64,000 bases of DNA, taken from NCBI RefSeq assembly GCF_029626265.1, contig NZ_JARUBN010000001.1, positions 1,488,001-1,552,000 of the forward strand, read 5' to 3'. Below, piece by piece: positions 20,160 to 32,123 of the stretch. Positions within the stretch are counted from its first letter, which is position 1, and each line of letters opens with the position of its first letter. This DNA is from Micromonospora sp. WMMD1102. Lineage in GTDB: Bacteria > Actinomycetota > Actinomycetes > Mycobacteriales > Micromonosporaceae. The notes beneath the pieces are model-generated. The model did not search any database and was not told the origin of the DNA. It saw nothing but the letters and a program-made list of their open reading frames with translations. The position numbers and the translations under genes were made by a program.

Positions 20160-20582
20160 TCAGGCCGGGCGGCCCGGGAACGGCACGGTGGCCGGGCTGA
20201 CCTCGGCCGCCAGGCGCCACCGGGTGGCGCGCACCGCCGCGTCGGTGAGCCCGTCCAGTGCCCGGGTGCGCTCGGCGCCCTCGGTGGCCGGCAGCGCGGC
20301 CCGCCAGACCGCCGCGGTCCGCTCCTCGACCTCGACCGCCAGCCGGAGCGCACCAGCCTGGTCGGTGACCGGGAACGGCAGCGCGTACGCCGGCTCGGCC
20401 GCCGGCACCGGACCGCCCCGCTCGGTGAGCAGCAGCACGAGTGCGTCCCGCCGGCCGCGGTGCGCCGCCTCGGCGGAACGGGCCTGCTCGGCGGCGCCCC
20501 CTTTCAGGCGTACCCCGATCAGCCCGTACGCGTAGATCGCCGCGTACTCCGCGCCGAGCGCCGCCGCGAGTGCCTCGGACAT
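20160..20582 (-). CDS. DUF4439 ferritin-like protein
   Basis: A 140-residue helical protein (ALGAEYAAIYAYGLIGVRL, EQARSAEAAHRGRRDALVLLL, ALRLAVEVEERTAAVWRAAL) with the Glu/His pattern of the ferritin-like DUF4439 family. The ExxH-type residues (AEAAHRGRRD; EVEERT) could bind a di-metal centre. ATG 20582. It is 37 bases downstream of a lipoprotein gene of complementary build (also helical), and the pair probably forms an operon reading away from rimP. Function unknown. Confidence 0.78.
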   Translation of the reverse strand: MSEALAAALGAEYAAIYAYGLIGVRLKGGAAEQARSAEAAHRGRRDALVLLLTERGGPVPAAEPAYALPFPVTDQAGALRLAVEVEERTAAVWRAALPATEGAERTRALDGLTDAAVRATRWRLAAEVSPATVPFPGRPA

Positions 20583-20619
20583 CAGCCCACCCCTTCCCGA
20601 ACTCCGCCGCCGTCAGCGG

Positions 20620-21156
20620 TCATCGGAGCACCTCCAGGTGTGTCGCCCGGGCGGCGGCGATCGAGCCGACCAGTGCGGCCCGGCTGGCCGGCGCCTCGGC
20701 GGTGGCCTTCGCGGCGGCGTCCCGGCCCTGCCGCTCGGCCTCCCGTAGCTCGCCGAGGGCCTGGCCGGAGCTGCCGGCCGGCGTTCCGGTGCCCGGAGTG
20801 GGTGCGCTGGCGCTGGCGCTCGGCAGCGCGGTGCCGGTCACCCGGGCCAGTTCGGCGGCGTGCGCACGGTGCGCCTCGGCCACCGGGCGGAGCCGGTCGG
20901 CCAGCTCCGGGAAGGCGGTGACCGCGGCCTCGTACCGGGCGGCGAGGTCGAGGGCGCCGGTGATCAACGGGGCCAGCGGGTCCGGTGCGGGTGGCGGGTC
21001 CGGCTCGCCGCCGAAGAGACCACAGCCGGTGAGCGGGCCGGCAACTCCGGCCAGCGCCACCAGGCCGGCGGCCCGTACCACCTCGCGCCGGGACCGCCCC
21101 GGCACGCCGATCGTCTGCTTCGTCCTGCCGGTGCGCACCCGGCAAGTCAACACCAT
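20620..21156 (-). CDS. Tat-type lipoprotein, helical domain
   Basis: A 178-residue exported protein. A twin-arginine motif ([20 protein letters not shown]) runs into the lipobox LTGC, giving a predicted lipidated Cys near residue 45. The mature part is an acidic helical bundle broken by a Ser/Pro/Thr-rich linker ([17 protein letters not shown]). It is first gene of the two-gene operon with DUF4439. ATG 21156 was used; a GTG at 21105, closer to the RR motif, is equally plausible. A metal- or heme-related role would fit the ferritin-like neighbour, but nothing in the sequence proves it. Confidence 0.72.
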   Translation of the reverse strand: MVLTCRVRTGRTKQTIGVPGRSRREVVRAAGLVALAGVAGPLTGCGLFGGEPDPPPAPDPLAPLITGALDLAARYEAAVTAFPELADRLRPVAEAHRAHAAELARVTGTALPSASASAPTPGTGTPAGSSGQALGELREAERQGRDAAAKATAEAPASRAALVGSIAAARATHLEVLR

Positions 21157-21323
21157 GCGGTGCCGCCGGCGGGGTCAGCCCGGTCCGCGTGGCTCGTCGG
21201 TGCGCCGATCGGGCTCTCCGGCGGCCAGCGCGTTACGCTCTGCGCAGCCGCCGGGCGCGTCAGTCCGGTGGCACCCTGGTATGGCCGCCGGGCGCAGCCG
21301 GCGATTCCGAGAGAGGTGCGGAG

Positions 21324-22076
21324 ATGACGCAGCGTGGCCGGACCACCGGTCGGCCCCGAGCGGGTCGCCGGGCTCCGGACCGTCCCCGCGAGGACCAGTC
21401 CGCGCGTCGGCTCCGGCTCCGTGCCGTGATCGAACCGGTGGTCACCGCCGCCGGCTACGACCTGGAGGACCTCTCGGTGTCCCGGGCCGGCCGGCGGTAC
21501 GTGGTCCGGGTGGTGGTGGACGGCGACGGCGGGGTGAACCTCGACGCGGTGGCGGACGTGTCCCGGCTGCTGTCCAAGGCGCTCGACCAGGCGGAGGAGA
21601 CCGGTGGTGACCTGGTCGCCGGGGAGTACCAGCTCGAGGTGAGTTCGCCCGGGGTGGACCGGCCGCTGACCCTGCCCCGGCACTGGCGGCGCAACGTCGG
21701 CCGGCTGGTGAAGGTGACAGTGCACGGTCCGGGCCAGCGCCCGGAACCGGTGGCCGGCGGTGCCGGGCAGCTGTCGACCGCCGGTGCCGGCGAGCGGCCG
21801 GCGTCCGGGGACCGGCAACTGACCGCCCGGCTGGTCGCCGCCGACGACGAGCGGGTGGTGTTGGAGACCGAGGCCGGACCGGTCGGCTGGGCCTACCCCG
21901 ACCTCGGGCCGGGGCGGGTCCAGGTGGAGTTCAGCCGGCTCGACGAAATCGGCGACGACGACGCCGATGCCGGCGACGACGATCTGACCGACGACGATCT
22001 GACCGACGCCGGCGATGACGACTATGACGACGTCGGGAACGGCGACGACGAAGATGTGGAGGGCGAGGAGCGGTGA
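21324..22076 (+). CDS. rimP: Ribosome maturation factor RimP
   Basis: A 250-residue RimP, needed for 30S subunit maturation. The conserved N-terminal domain has [46 protein letters not shown] and [19 protein letters not shown]. The C-terminal SH3-like domain follows, with an insertion ([20 protein letters not shown]) in its first strand region. The final 40 residues are an Asp-rich repeat tail ([19 protein letters not shown]), longer than in most homologues. First gene of the rimP-nusA-ylxR-infB cluster; its stop overlaps the nusA GTG by 4 bases. A TACGCT at 21234-21239 may be the operon -10. Confidence 0.95.
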   Translation: MTQRGRTTGRPRAGRRAPDRPREDQSARRLRLRAVIEPVVTAAGYDLEDLSVSRAGRRYVVRVVVDGDGGVNLDAVADVSRLLSKALDQAEETGGDLVAGEYQLEVSSPGVDRPLTLPRHWRRNVGRLVKVTVHGPGQRPEPVAGGAGQLSTAGAGERPASGDRQLTARLVAADDERVVLETEAGPVGWAYPDLGPGRVQVEFSRLDEIGDDDADAGDDDLTDDDLTDAGDDDYDDVGNGDDEDVEGEER

Positions 22077-23128
22077 ACATCGACCTCGCGGCGTTGCGCG
22101 CCCTGGAGCGCGAACGGGAGATCCCGTTCGACACGATTCTCGCGGCGATCGAGACCGCGTTGCTGACGGCGTACCGGCACACCGAGGGGGCCCAGGCGCA
22201 CGCCCGGGTCGAGATCGACCGTAAGACCGGCGCGGCCCTGGTCTATGCCCAGGAGCAGGACGACGAGGGCACGGTGATCCGGGAGTTCGACGACACCCCG
22301 CACGACTTCGGTCGGATCGCCGCGATGACGGCCAAACAGGTCATCCTGCAACGGCTGCGCGAGGCCACCGACGAGGTGCACTTCGGCGAGTACGCCGGCC
22401 GGGACGGTGACCTGGTCACCGGTGTGGTGCAGGCGCACGAGGCGCGCAGCGAGAAGGGCATCGTCTCGGTCGACCTCGGCAAGGTGGAGGCCGTACTGCC
22501 CCAGGCCGAGCAGGTCCCCGGCGAGCTGTACGAGCACGGCCAGCGGATCCGCTGCGTCGTCGTACACGTCGTCAAGGGCTTCCGCGGCCCGCAGATCACC
22601 CTCTCCCGGTCGCATCCGAACCTGGTGAAGAAGCTCTTCGCCCTGGAGGTGCCGGAGATCGCCGACGGCACCGTGGAGATCGCCGCGATCGCCCGGGAGG
22701 CCGGCCACCGCACCAAGATCGCCGTCCGTTCGACAGTGCCGGGCGTGAACGCCAAGGGCGCCTGCATCGGCCCGATGGGGCAGCGGGTGCGGGCGGTGAT
22801 GAGCGAGCTGCACGGTGAGAAGATCGACATCATCGACTGGTCGGAGGACCCGGCGCAGTTCGTCGGCAACGCCCTGTCGCCGGCCAAGGCGCTCCGGGTA
22901 GAGGTCGTCGACGCGGCGACCCGGACCGCCCGGGTGACCGTGCCGGACTTCCAGCTGTCACTGGCCATCGGTCGGGAGGGGCAGAATGCCCGGCTTGCTG
23001 CCCGGTTGACCGGTTGGCGGATCGACATCCGGCCGGACACCGAGCAGATGCCGAGCCAGGCGCCGGCCGGTCGGCAGGGCGGTCCTGATCACGCGGCCGA
23101 GGCGGACGGAGCGATCTCGGCCGGGTAG
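22073..23128 (+). CDS. nusA: Transcription termination/antitermination protein NusA
   Basis: A 351-residue NusA: N-terminal RNA-polymerase-binding domain (1-110), S1 domain ([22 protein letters not shown]), KH1 ([20 protein letters not shown]) and KH2 ([20 protein letters not shown], ending [21 protein letters not shown]). It lacks the C-terminal acidic repeats of E. coli NusA, as is normal in actinobacteria. It acts on RNA polymerase in pausing, termination and rRNA antitermination. The GTG start at 22073 overlaps rimP (GTGA), so translation is coupled. Confidence 0.97.
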   Translation: MNIDLAALRALEREREIPFDTILAAIETALLTAYRHTEGAQAHARVEIDRKTGAALVYAQEQDDEGTVIREFDDTPHDFGRIAAMTAKQVILQRLREATDEVHFGEYAGRDGDLVTGVVQAHEARSEKGIVSVDLGKVEAVLPQAEQVPGELYEHGQRIRCVVVHVVKGFRGPQITLSRSHPNLVKKLFALEVPEIADGTVEIAAIAREAGHRTKIAVRSTVPGVNAKGACIGPMGQRVRAVMSELHGEKIDIIDWSEDPAQFVGNALSPAKALRVEVVDAATRTARVTVPDFQLSLAIGREGQNARLAARLTGWRIDIRPDTEQMPSQAPAGRQGGPDHAAEADGAISAG

Positions 23129-23143
23129 GGGTAGACTTTCTCA

Positions 23144-23488
23144 GTGGTACGACGTGCGGAGCCGGAGCGCACCTGTGTGGGCTGTCGGCAACGGGCGCCG
23201 GCCGGCCAGCTGCTGCGGATCGTAGCGGTCGGCGATGAGACTGGTCACAGCCTCCGACCCGATCCGACCCGTAAGCTGCCGGGGAGGGGAGCGCATCTGC
23301 ATCCCGACCCGGCCTGCTTCACGCTGGCAGTGCGGCGACGGGCCTTCGGGCGCGCGCTGCGTGTCGCTGGCGTACCCGAGGTGAGTGAGTTGGCCGAGCA
23401 GATCCAAGGCGTCGACGACCACGACCGGCCATCCGGCCGGGCGGGATCGACGCAACGGAACCCGAGCAAGGTAGGACGACCGACATGA
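23144..23488 (+). CDS. ylxR: YlxR family RNA-binding protein
   Basis: A 114-residue small basic protein with the YlxR signature ERTCVGCRQRAPAGQLLRIV and the GRGAHLHPDPACF motif. The C-terminal 30 residues are variable and polar. It sits between nusA and infB, as in most Gram-positive bacteria. YlxR proteins are RNA-binding and have been linked to RNase P and global regulation. The start is GTG at 23144, 16 bases after nusA. Confidence 0.93.
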   Translation: MVRRAEPERTCVGCRQRAPAGQLLRIVAVGDETGHSLRPDPTRKLPGRGAHLHPDPACFTLAVRRRAFGRALRVAGVPEVSELAEQIQGVDDHDRPSGRAGSTQRNPSKVGRPT

Positions 23489-23581
23489 GCACACGATGAA
23501 GTCCCAGAAATGACCAGGCTTCAAGTGCACGAGTGAGGTCGCTGCGGGTGCTGCCCGCACGACCTCGGAGTGAGGAGTGCA

Positions 23582-26572
<2,991 letters not shown>

Positions 26573-26584
26573 GCGAGTTCGATG

Positions 26585-26620
26585 CCGGTGGCCGGAGCCC
26601 TTCGGGGTTCCGGCCACCGG
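26585..26620 (+). terminator. infB terminator with UUCG tetraloop
   Basis: A perfect 12-bp outer stem (CCGGTGGCCGGA / complement) encloses a CCC-TTCG-GGG inner stem-loop with single-base bulges. It starts 13 bases after the infB stop. The TTCG tetraloop adds stability. No T-run follows. It probably ends most rimP-infB transcripts. Confidence 0.8.
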
Positions 26621-26708
26621 CCTGTGCGGGGCCGTCGACGGGCCACCCCGCCGTCCGGCGCGGAAACGCCTCGAAAGGCATACCTGGAATGGCGTACCGT
26701 TACCGGCC

Positions 26709-27002
26709 GTGTATACCGGAACCGTCGTCTTCGACCTGCTGCTGCCCGGCGACTCACGCTCGTTGAAGGCCAAGCGGTCGTACGTCCGCCCGATCGTCGC
26801 CGCACTGCGCAGGTTCGAGGTCTCGGCCGCCGAGGTGGGTGCGCTGGACCTGCACGGCCGGGCCCGGATCGGGGTGGCCCTGGTCGCATCCGAACCCGCC
26901 CACGTCGGTACTGTGCTGGACGCCTGCGAGCGTCTGGTCGCCGGTCGACCGGAGATCGAGTTGCTCTCCGTACGGCGGCGGTTGCACGGCGAGGAAGACT
27001 GA
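26709..27002 (+). CDS. DUF503 domain protein
   Basis: A 97-residue protein of the DUF503/YlxP family (YTGTVVFDLLLPGDSRSLKAKRSYVRPIVAALRR...EVGALDLHGRARIGVALVA). It is a ferredoxin-like fold found between infB and rbfA in many Gram-positives; a link to ribosome biogenesis is assumed from location. The GTG at 26709 lies 8 bases after a TACCGT (-10-like, 26695-26700) and has no ribosome-binding site, so the mRNA may be leaderless. That would give the gene a promoter of its own after the infB terminator. Confidence 0.9.
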   Translation: MYTGTVVFDLLLPGDSRSLKAKRSYVRPIVAALRRFEVSAAEVGALDLHGRARIGVALVASEPAHVGTVLDACERLVAGRPEIELLSVRRRLHGEED

Positions 27003-27167
27003 ATCACCCCGCCCCCAGCGGGGTATTCGGTCGGTACGGCCGATGCCGACGGCGGCGGCGAGGCCGCAGGATGCGCGGGTAGTGTTTCCCAGGTCGGCCG
27101 GTCCGGCCGCGACGCGCCAGCGTCGCCGGTCCGGCCCGGAAGCGCGGATGGGCGTGGAGGTGCGGAG

Positions 27168-27683
27168 ATGACGGACCAGGCCAAGGTGCGTCGGCATGCG
27201 GAGCGGGTTCGGGAACTGGTGGCGTCGGTGGTGCGTACCCAGATCAAGGACCCCCGCCTCGGCATGATCACCATTACCGACGCCCGGATCACCCCGGACC
27301 TGCGGGACGCCACGGTCTTCTACACCGTGCTCGGGGACGCCTCCGACCAGGCGTCCACCGCCGCCGCGCTGGAGAGCGCAAAGGGGCTGCTGCGGAGCAC
27401 CGTCGGCAAGGCACTCGGGCTGCGGCACTCGCCGAGCCTGACCTTCGTCCTCGACGACGTGCAGGACCAGGTCAAGCAGATCGACGAGCTGCTGGCCGCG
27501 GCCCGTACCGCCGACGCGGAGGTGCAGCGGCTGGCCGCCCAGGCCGAGTACGCGGGCGAGCCCCAGCCGTACAAGCTCGAAACCGACGACGACGAGGTCG
27601 AGGGCGAGGACGAGGTCGACGAGGGTCGGGACCAGGACCGGCCGCCGGCCGGAAGCGCCGGGAACGGTGGAGACCGGCCGTGA
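27168..27683 (+). CDS. rbfA: Ribosome-binding factor A
   Basis: A 171-residue RbfA with the KH-like core (VRRHAERVRELVASVVRTQI, KDPRLGMITITDARITPDLR, LGLRHSPSLTFVLDD). It binds the 30S subunit near the 5' end of 16S rRNA during maturation and cold adaptation. The C-terminal 45 residues form an acidic, disordered tail (ETDDDEVEGEDEVDEG), typical of actinobacterial RbfA. GGAG lies just upstream of ATG 27168. The stop overlaps the nrnA GTG by 4 bases. Confidence 0.95.
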   Translation: MTDQAKVRRHAERVRELVASVVRTQIKDPRLGMITITDARITPDLRDATVFYTVLGDASDQASTAAALESAKGLLRSTVGKALGLRHSPSLTFVLDDVQDQVKQIDELLAAARTADAEVQRLAAQAEYAGEPQPYKLETDDDEVEGEDEVDEGRDQDRPPAGSAGNGGDRP

Positions 27684-28765
27684 GCGACACACTGCTCGCC
27701 GCCGTGTCCCAGCCGGCCCCGGACCAGCCGACCGAGGCGGAGTGGGCGGCGGCGGTCTCCGCCATCACCCGGCTGCCCGCCGACGGCCGGATCCTGCTGA
27801 TCTGCCACGTCAACCCGGACGGGGACGCGCTGGGCAGCATGCTCGGCTTCGGGCTCGGCCTGCGCCGGCTCGGCGTACGGCAGCTCCAGGCCACCTTCCC
27901 CGGCCGTCCCGAGGTGCCGGAGCCGTTCCGTGAGATGCCCGGCCTCGACCTGCTGGTCCCGGCGACCGCCGCCGACCCGGACCCGGACCTGGTGATCTGC
28001 TTCGACGTCGCCGCCGTCTCCCGGCTCGGCGACCTCGCCGACCGGCTGGACCGGGCCGGCGCCGCGATCGTGCTGGACCACCATGCCTCGAACACCGGGT
28101 TCGGCGGGATCCACCTGGTCGACCCGGACGCCGCCGCGACGTCGGTGGTGGTGGAGAAGCTGCTGGTCCGGCTCGGGGTGCCGCTGGACGCCGGGATCGC
28201 CGAGTGCCTCTACATCGCGCTGGCCACCGACACCGGCTCGTTCCGGTTCGACATGACCACTCCGGCGGTGCACGAGATGGCCGCCCGGTTGCTGGCCACC
28301 GGCATCCGCCCCGGGGAGATCTCCCGGCGGATCTTCGACACCCGGCCGTTCGGCGCGGTCCGGCTCTACGGCGACGTGCTGGGGCGTACCCAGCTGGAGC
28401 CGTCGGGGGCCGGTGGGCTGGGGCTGGTGTGGACGTACGCGACGCTTGCGGACCTGAGCCGGCACGGGCAGCGCCCGTACACTCTGGAGCCGTTGATCGA
28501 TTCGGTGCGCTGCACCGCCGAGGCGGACGTGAGCTGTGTGCTCAAGCAGATCGCCGAGGGGGAGTGGGCGGTCTCGATGCGCAGCAAGGGCGGCACCGAC
28601 GTGAGCCGGGTGGCGGTGGCGCTCGGCGGCGGCGGGCACCGGCTGGCGGCCGGCTTCACCGGGTACGGCTCGGCGTCCGAGGTCGTCGGCGCGATCCGGT
28701 CGGAGCTGGGCCTGGCTGCTTCCGTGGCCGGGCGGGGCGACGCCGACGGGCGAGATCAGGGGTAA
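27680..28765 (+). CDS. nrnA: Bifunctional oligoribonuclease / PAP phosphatase NrnA
   Basis: A 361-residue DHH/DHHA1 phosphoesterase. Metal-binding motifs are present: HVNPDGDALGSMLG, CFDVAAVSRLGD, LDHHASNTGFG (DHH) and ATDTGSFRFD. The DHHA1 domain has the glycine loop LGGGGHRLAAGF. It degrades short RNA oligonucleotides and pAp, and homologues (Rv2837c) also cleave c-di-AMP or pGpG. The GTG at 27680 overlaps rbfA. In many related genomes a MATE (dinF) gene and truB follow closely; here 28 kb lies before the MATE gene. Confidence 0.95.
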   Translation: MSDTLLAAVSQPAPDQPTEAEWAAAVSAITRLPADGRILLICHVNPDGDALGSMLGFGLGLRRLGVRQLQATFPGRPEVPEPFREMPGLDLLVPATAADPDPDLVICFDVAAVSRLGDLADRLDRAGAAIVLDHHASNTGFGGIHLVDPDAAATSVVVEKLLVRLGVPLDAGIAECLYIALATDTGSFRFDMTTPAVHEMAARLLATGIRPGEISRRIFDTRPFGAVRLYGDVLGRTQLEPSGAGGLGLVWTYATLADLSRHGQRPYTLEPLIDSVRCTAEADVSCVLKQIAEGEWAVSMRSKGGTDVSRVAVALGGGGHRLAAGFTGYGSASEVVGAIRSELGLAASVAGRGDADGRDQG

Positions 28766-28817
28766 CCGTAGCGGCGTCGTGCTTTCCGCTGGGCGGTGGC
28801 CCGGGGACAATCGGTGC

Positions 28818-29225
28818 ATGGAACAGCAGCCGGAGCTCTCTGCGGATGTGCCCCGGGCCTGGGACCGGCCGGTCGTCACGGTTCCGACCCTCACCGTTCT
28901 GTCCCTGATCGGCGGGCAGTTCCCGTCCTTCTCGGCGCAGGCGAACGTCTACGCCATCGGCACCGGTGGTGCGCTGGTCTGGCTGGGGCTGGCCAACCGG
29001 GTGCCCCGGCGGCCGGTGCCGCACCGGTTGCGCTCCGGCGCCGGCTGGTGGCTGGTGCCGGTACTCGTCTTCGGGGTCTTCGAGGCCAGCACCTTCATGC
29101 TCGGCTCCCGGGACGACTTCCCGACCTTCTCCAAACTAGCCGACCCGTTGCTGGACGACCCGCTGGTCCGCTCGGTCGCCTATTTCGGCTGGCTCTCCGC
29201 CTTCTGGGTGCTGGTGCGCCGATGA
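28818..29225 (+). CDS. Small multi-pass membrane protein, unknown
   Basis: A 135-residue protein with four hydrophobic segments (VVTVPTLTVLSLIGGQF; ANVYAIGTGGALVWLGLA; WWLVPVLVFGVFEASTFML; SVAYFGWLSAFWVLVRR). I do not recognise the family. ATG 28818 was chosen as the first in-frame ATG with the right length. The last two codons overlap the ATG of the next small membrane-protein gene (ATGA). The two are therefore coupled and probably form one membrane complex. Confidence 0.7.
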   Translation: MEQQPELSADVPRAWDRPVVTVPTLTVLSLIGGQFPSFSAQANVYAIGTGGALVWLGLANRVPRRPVPHRLRSGAGWWLVPVLVFGVFEASTFMLGSRDDFPTFSKLADPLLDDPLVRSVAYFGWLSAFWVLVRR

Positions 29226-29431
29226 GGTACGTCGCGATCGCCGGCTTCACCGTGGCGCTGGTGCTCCTGGTGGTGGTCGAGTGGGCCGCCCGCCGGGAGG
29301 GGTCCCGGATTCCCACCTTCGGTGACGTCTGCGCCTACGTCATGCGGTACGAGGTCGGCCCGGTGCCGGTCGGCCGGATCGCCCTCTTCGGGTTCTGGTG
29401 GTGGATGGGCTGGCACTTCTTCGCCCGCTGA
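29222..29431 (+). CDS. Small membrane protein, DUF6186-like
   Basis: A 69-residue protein with an N-terminal helix (YVAIAGFTVALVLLVVVEW), a polar middle (ARREGSRIPTFGDVCAYVMR) and a second helix ending GFWWWMGWHFFAR. The WxGWHFxAR ending resembles actinobacterial small membrane proteins I associate with DUF6186; that assignment is from memory and weak. It is translated from the overlapped ATGA at 29222. Confidence 0.68.
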   Translation: MRYVAIAGFTVALVLLVVVEWAARREGSRIPTFGDVCAYVMRYEVGPVPVGRIALFGFWWWMGWHFFAR

Positions 29432-29569
29432 ACGGTCGCCACCGAACGCTGCCCGCGCCAGATCTGCCTGCCCCGCGCCGCACGCCCTGCCTGCCCCGTC
29501 GCGCGCGTGCCTGTCCGGCCTGCCCGCCGCGCTGTCCCGCATGCCGGGAATGCTGCACAGGATGTGGAC

Positions 29570-29612
29570 CTGAACGATAACTTGGGTAAGGGAACTGAAC
29601 GATAGCTAGGGT
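29570..29612 (+). promoter_or_regulatory. 25-bp direct repeat with TAGGGT -10 candidate
   Basis: CTGAACGATA occurs at 29570-29579 and 29595-29604, exactly 25 bp apart, and the copies remain similar downstream (ACTTGGG vs GCTAGGG). TAGGGT (29607-29612) fits the actinobacterial -10 pattern TANNNT. It is an A+T-richer island in the otherwise C-rich gap 29432-29815, which has no other clear content. It points towards the 32-codon gene at 29816. Confidence 0.5.
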
Positions 29613-29815
29613 TGCGGTCGCACCGGTCCCACCCGTGACCGGGCGTGCCAAACCCGCAGCCCAGCCGCCCTGCCAGGGTCAACCGACCCGGGGCTCACGC
29701 CGTCCCGGCCGTCCCGTCCGGCGATCCCGGACCCCGCCGTCCCGGCCGATCAGCAGGACCCCTGTCGCGGTGCGCCGCGCCCGTGCGGTGCCACCCGCCC
29801 TGGAAGGAGCCACCG

Positions 29816-29914
29816 ATGGCCACCAAGCCGACCAAGCCCAAGCCGGAGAACACCGACGAGGCCCGTGAGCAGGCCCGCCGGGCACTCCAGATGTCGATGG
29901 ACACCCGCCAGTGA
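29816..29914 (+). CDS. 32-residue small protein
   Basis: A very short gene, MATKPTKPKPENTDEAREQARRAL then QMSMDTRQ, starting at ATG 29816. Its ribosome-binding site is excellent (GGAAGGAG ending 7 bases before ATG). The peptide has a Lys/Pro/Thr N-terminus and an amphipathic charged helix. It is preceded by a plausible promoter with direct repeats and followed by a separate promoter for the type VII-like cassette. No family recognised. The signal for translation is stronger than for most larger genes nearby. Confidence 0.6.
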   Translation: MATKPTKPKPENTDEAREQARRALQMSMDTRQ

Positions 29915-30036
29915 CCGAACCGGACCGCTTCACCCGCACCGGCCCGCCGGACGGTCCCGATCCGTCCCGGAGAGCCGGTGCGGTCGTATGTCGGTCGAGG
30001 ACGGTCGACGGGCGCTGACCGGTACGTCGACGTTGC

Positions 30037-30042
30037 TATATT
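30037..30042 (+). promoter_or_regulatory. Candidate -10 box for the WXG100-like cassette
   Basis: TATATT stands out in a short A+T-rich patch about 66 bases before ATG 30109. CTGACC at 30015-30020 is a weak -35 at 16-base spacing. This is the likely promoter for the three-gene secretion-type cassette at 30.1-32.6 kb. Confidence 0.45.
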
Positions 30043-30108
30043 GCTTTCCCGTTGGAGCCTGGTCGACCGGGTGGTGTCCCGGGGCCGACGGCGGGGCGGG
30101 GAGGCGCG

Positions 30109-30477
30109 ATGACGCAGCCGGTTCGGGTCGACGTTCCCGGGTTGCGCAGGCTCGGCGACGAGATCGCCGGCCACGGCGCCGGACTGCGCCGCGACGTCGC
30201 CGCGGCCGAGGGCCGACTGACACCACCGGCCGGATCCGGGATGGACGGTTGGACCACCCTCGACGCGACCGCCAGGGCCTCGGCGGGCTGGCGGGCCTAT
30301 CTCGACGGCCTCGGCCACCGGATCGAGGCGACCGGGACGTTGCTGGTCGGCTCCGCCGAGAACTACCAGGAGTCCGAGAGACGCTCCGTGCAGCGGGTCG
30401 CCCGGGTCCGCCGGATGACGGCACCGGGAGCGTCCGGAGCAGCCGGGCCGGGCAACCGACTCGGTGCCGTGGGCTGA
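30109..30477 (+). CDS. WXG100/ESX-1-like small helical protein
   Basis: A 122-residue all-helical protein (VDVPGLRRLGDEIAGHGAGLR; GWTTLDATARASAGWRAYLDGLGHRIEATGTLLVGSAENYQESE). The W..L then YxxxE ending of the second helix is the type VII secretion signal pattern. ATG 30109 has GGGGAGG upstream. It precedes by 4 bases a hydrolase whose N-terminus is also WXG-like, so the two may form a secreted heterodimer, as in LXG/DUF1023 systems. No EccC-type ATPase lies in this window. Confidence 0.72.
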   Translation: MTQPVRVDVPGLRRLGDEIAGHGAGLRRDVAAAEGRLTPPAGSGMDGWTTLDATARASAGWRAYLDGLGHRIEATGTLLVGSAENYQESERRSVQRVARVRRMTAPGASGAAGPGNRLGAVG

Positions 30478-30481
30478 CCCG

Positions 30482-32119
30482 ATGGCCGGGCTTTCCTTCG
30501 AACTACTGCTGCGCGTCGATCCCGAACCCTGGCACCGGGCGGCGGCCGACTGGGACCGGCTCGGCGGGTCGGTCGACGAGCGGGCCGATGCGCTCGTCCG
30601 ATCGAGGCGGCGACTGCCGGCTGTCTGGGAGTCGGGCCCGGCCTCGGCGGCGGCCGGAGCTCGCTGCGACGGCCTGTGCGGCGAACTCGACGCGGCGTTC
30701 CCACCGGTGCTGCTGATCGCCCAGGCCCTCGCCCAGCACGGCAACACCGTCGCGGAACTGCGCGGCCGGGCCCGACAGCTCGTCGAGCAGGGCCGGGCCG
30801 CACAGGTCACCGTGCATCCGGACGGCTCGATGACTGTCGAGGAGGCACACGCCACCGACGCGACCGCCCGGGCGCTCTCCGCGCTGGTCTCGGCCCGGGA
30901 CGCGCTGCTGCGGGAGGCCGCCGAACTCGACGCGCGGACCGCGAGGGTGATCGCCGAGAACACGGCGACGACCTCGGGTACGCCCGCGGCCAGGGTGGAC
31001 GGCTCCAGCGTGCCGGCCAGGGGCACTCCGCCGGCCGAGGTGAAGAGATGGTGGGACTCGCTCACCCCGGCCCAGCGTCGGTACGCCGTCTCGGAACATC
31101 CGCACCTCGTCGGGGCCCTGGACGGGGTACCGGTGGCGAGACGGGACGTCGCCAACCGGATCGTGCTGGACCGGGAACTCGACGGGCGCACCGAGCGCCG
31201 GGCCGAACTGGACGCCCGGGAGGCGCACATCCGGGCCATGCTGGAGCAGGGTCGGGCCGCCGAACTCTATCCGAACGGGAACCACCCGGGCACCCTGCTC
31301 GGGCAACGGGAACTCCGCGAGATCGCCGAAGAGCGCGGTCGCATCGACGACACCCTGCGTGGGCTCCGCCCGATCGACGACCGGCTGGCGGACCCGGACA
31401 AGCCCCGGGCGTACCTGATCGGGCTCTCCACCGCCGACGACGGCCGGGCGATCGTCTCGGTCGGCAACCCGGACGCCGCCGACAACGTGCTCACCTACGT
31501 CCCCGGGGTCGGGGCCGAGCTGGCCGGGGTGGAGACCGGTATCGAACGGGCCGACCGGATGGCCCTGGACGCCAGGCGGGTCGACCCGGGCCAGGAGACC
31601 GCGTCGCTGTACTGGCTCGGCTATGACGCACCGGACGACGCCGTCGTCGACGCCCGCTCGAACAGCTACGCCGAGGCCGGTGCCCGGGAACTCCAGCGGT
31701 TCCAGGACGGCCTGCGGGTCAGCCACGAGGGGGAGCAGTCCCGCAACGTCGTCCTCGGGCACAGTTATGGCTCGCTGGTGATCGGGCACGCCGGCAGTGG
31801 CGCCGGGATCGACGCCGACGCCGTGGTCTTCGTCGGCGCCCCGGGGGTGGACGTCGACTCGGCGCCGGAGTTGCGCGGCGTCCCCGCCCACGAGGTGTGG
31901 GCCACCCGGGCACGACACGACGAGATCGCCGAATGGTCGCCGGACTTCGTGCACGGCGTCGACCCGACCGAGCCGGGATTCGGCGGGCGGGTGTTCGGCA
32001 GCGACCCCGGCAACCCCGACGACTGGGTGGCGACCCACTCGGCGTACTGGGATCCCGGCAACCTGGCCCGGGAGAACATCGCGTACATCGTGACCGGGCA
32101 GAACGACAAGGTTCGGTGA
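30482..32119 (+). CDS. Alpha/beta hydrolase (DUF1023) with WXG-like N-terminus
   Basis: A 545-residue protein. Residues 1-170 are helical and WXG100-like (WDRLGGSVDERADALVRSRR, ...ESGPASAAAGARCDGL). Residues 310-545 form a DUF1023 alpha/beta hydrolase with the nucleophile elbow VVLGHSYGSLVIGHA (Ser in GHSYGS), an acid in WSPDFVHG and a C-terminal His (WVATHSAYW). Substrate unknown; lipids or cell-wall esters are usual guesses. There is no classic signal peptide, so export would be by the type VII route using the small protein encoded upstream. The start at ATG 30482 is 4 bases after that gene. Confidence 0.82.
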   Translation: MAGLSFELLLRVDPEPWHRAAADWDRLGGSVDERADALVRSRRRLPAVWESGPASAAAGARCDGLCGELDAAFPPVLLIAQALAQHGNTVAELRGRARQLVEQGRAAQVTVHPDGSMTVEEAHATDATARALSALVSARDALLREAAELDARTARVIAENTATTSGTPAARVDGSSVPARGTPPAEVKRWWDSLTPAQRRYAVSEHPHLVGALDGVPVARRDVANRIVLDRELDGRTERRAELDAREAHIRAMLEQGRAAELYPNGNHPGTLLGQRELREIAEERGRIDDTLRGLRPIDDRLADPDKPRAYLIGLSTADDGRAIVSVGNPDAADNVLTYVPGVGAELAGVETGIERADRMALDARRVDPGQETASLYWLGYDAPDDAVVDARSNSYAEAGARELQRFQDGLRVSHEGEQSRNVVLGHSYGSLVIGHAGSGAGIDADAVVFVGAPGVDVDSAPELRGVPAHEVWATRARHDEIAEWSPDFVHGVDPTEPGFGGRVFGSDPGNPDDWVATHSAYWDPGNLARENIAYIVTGQNDKVR

Positions 32120-32123
32120 CGGG

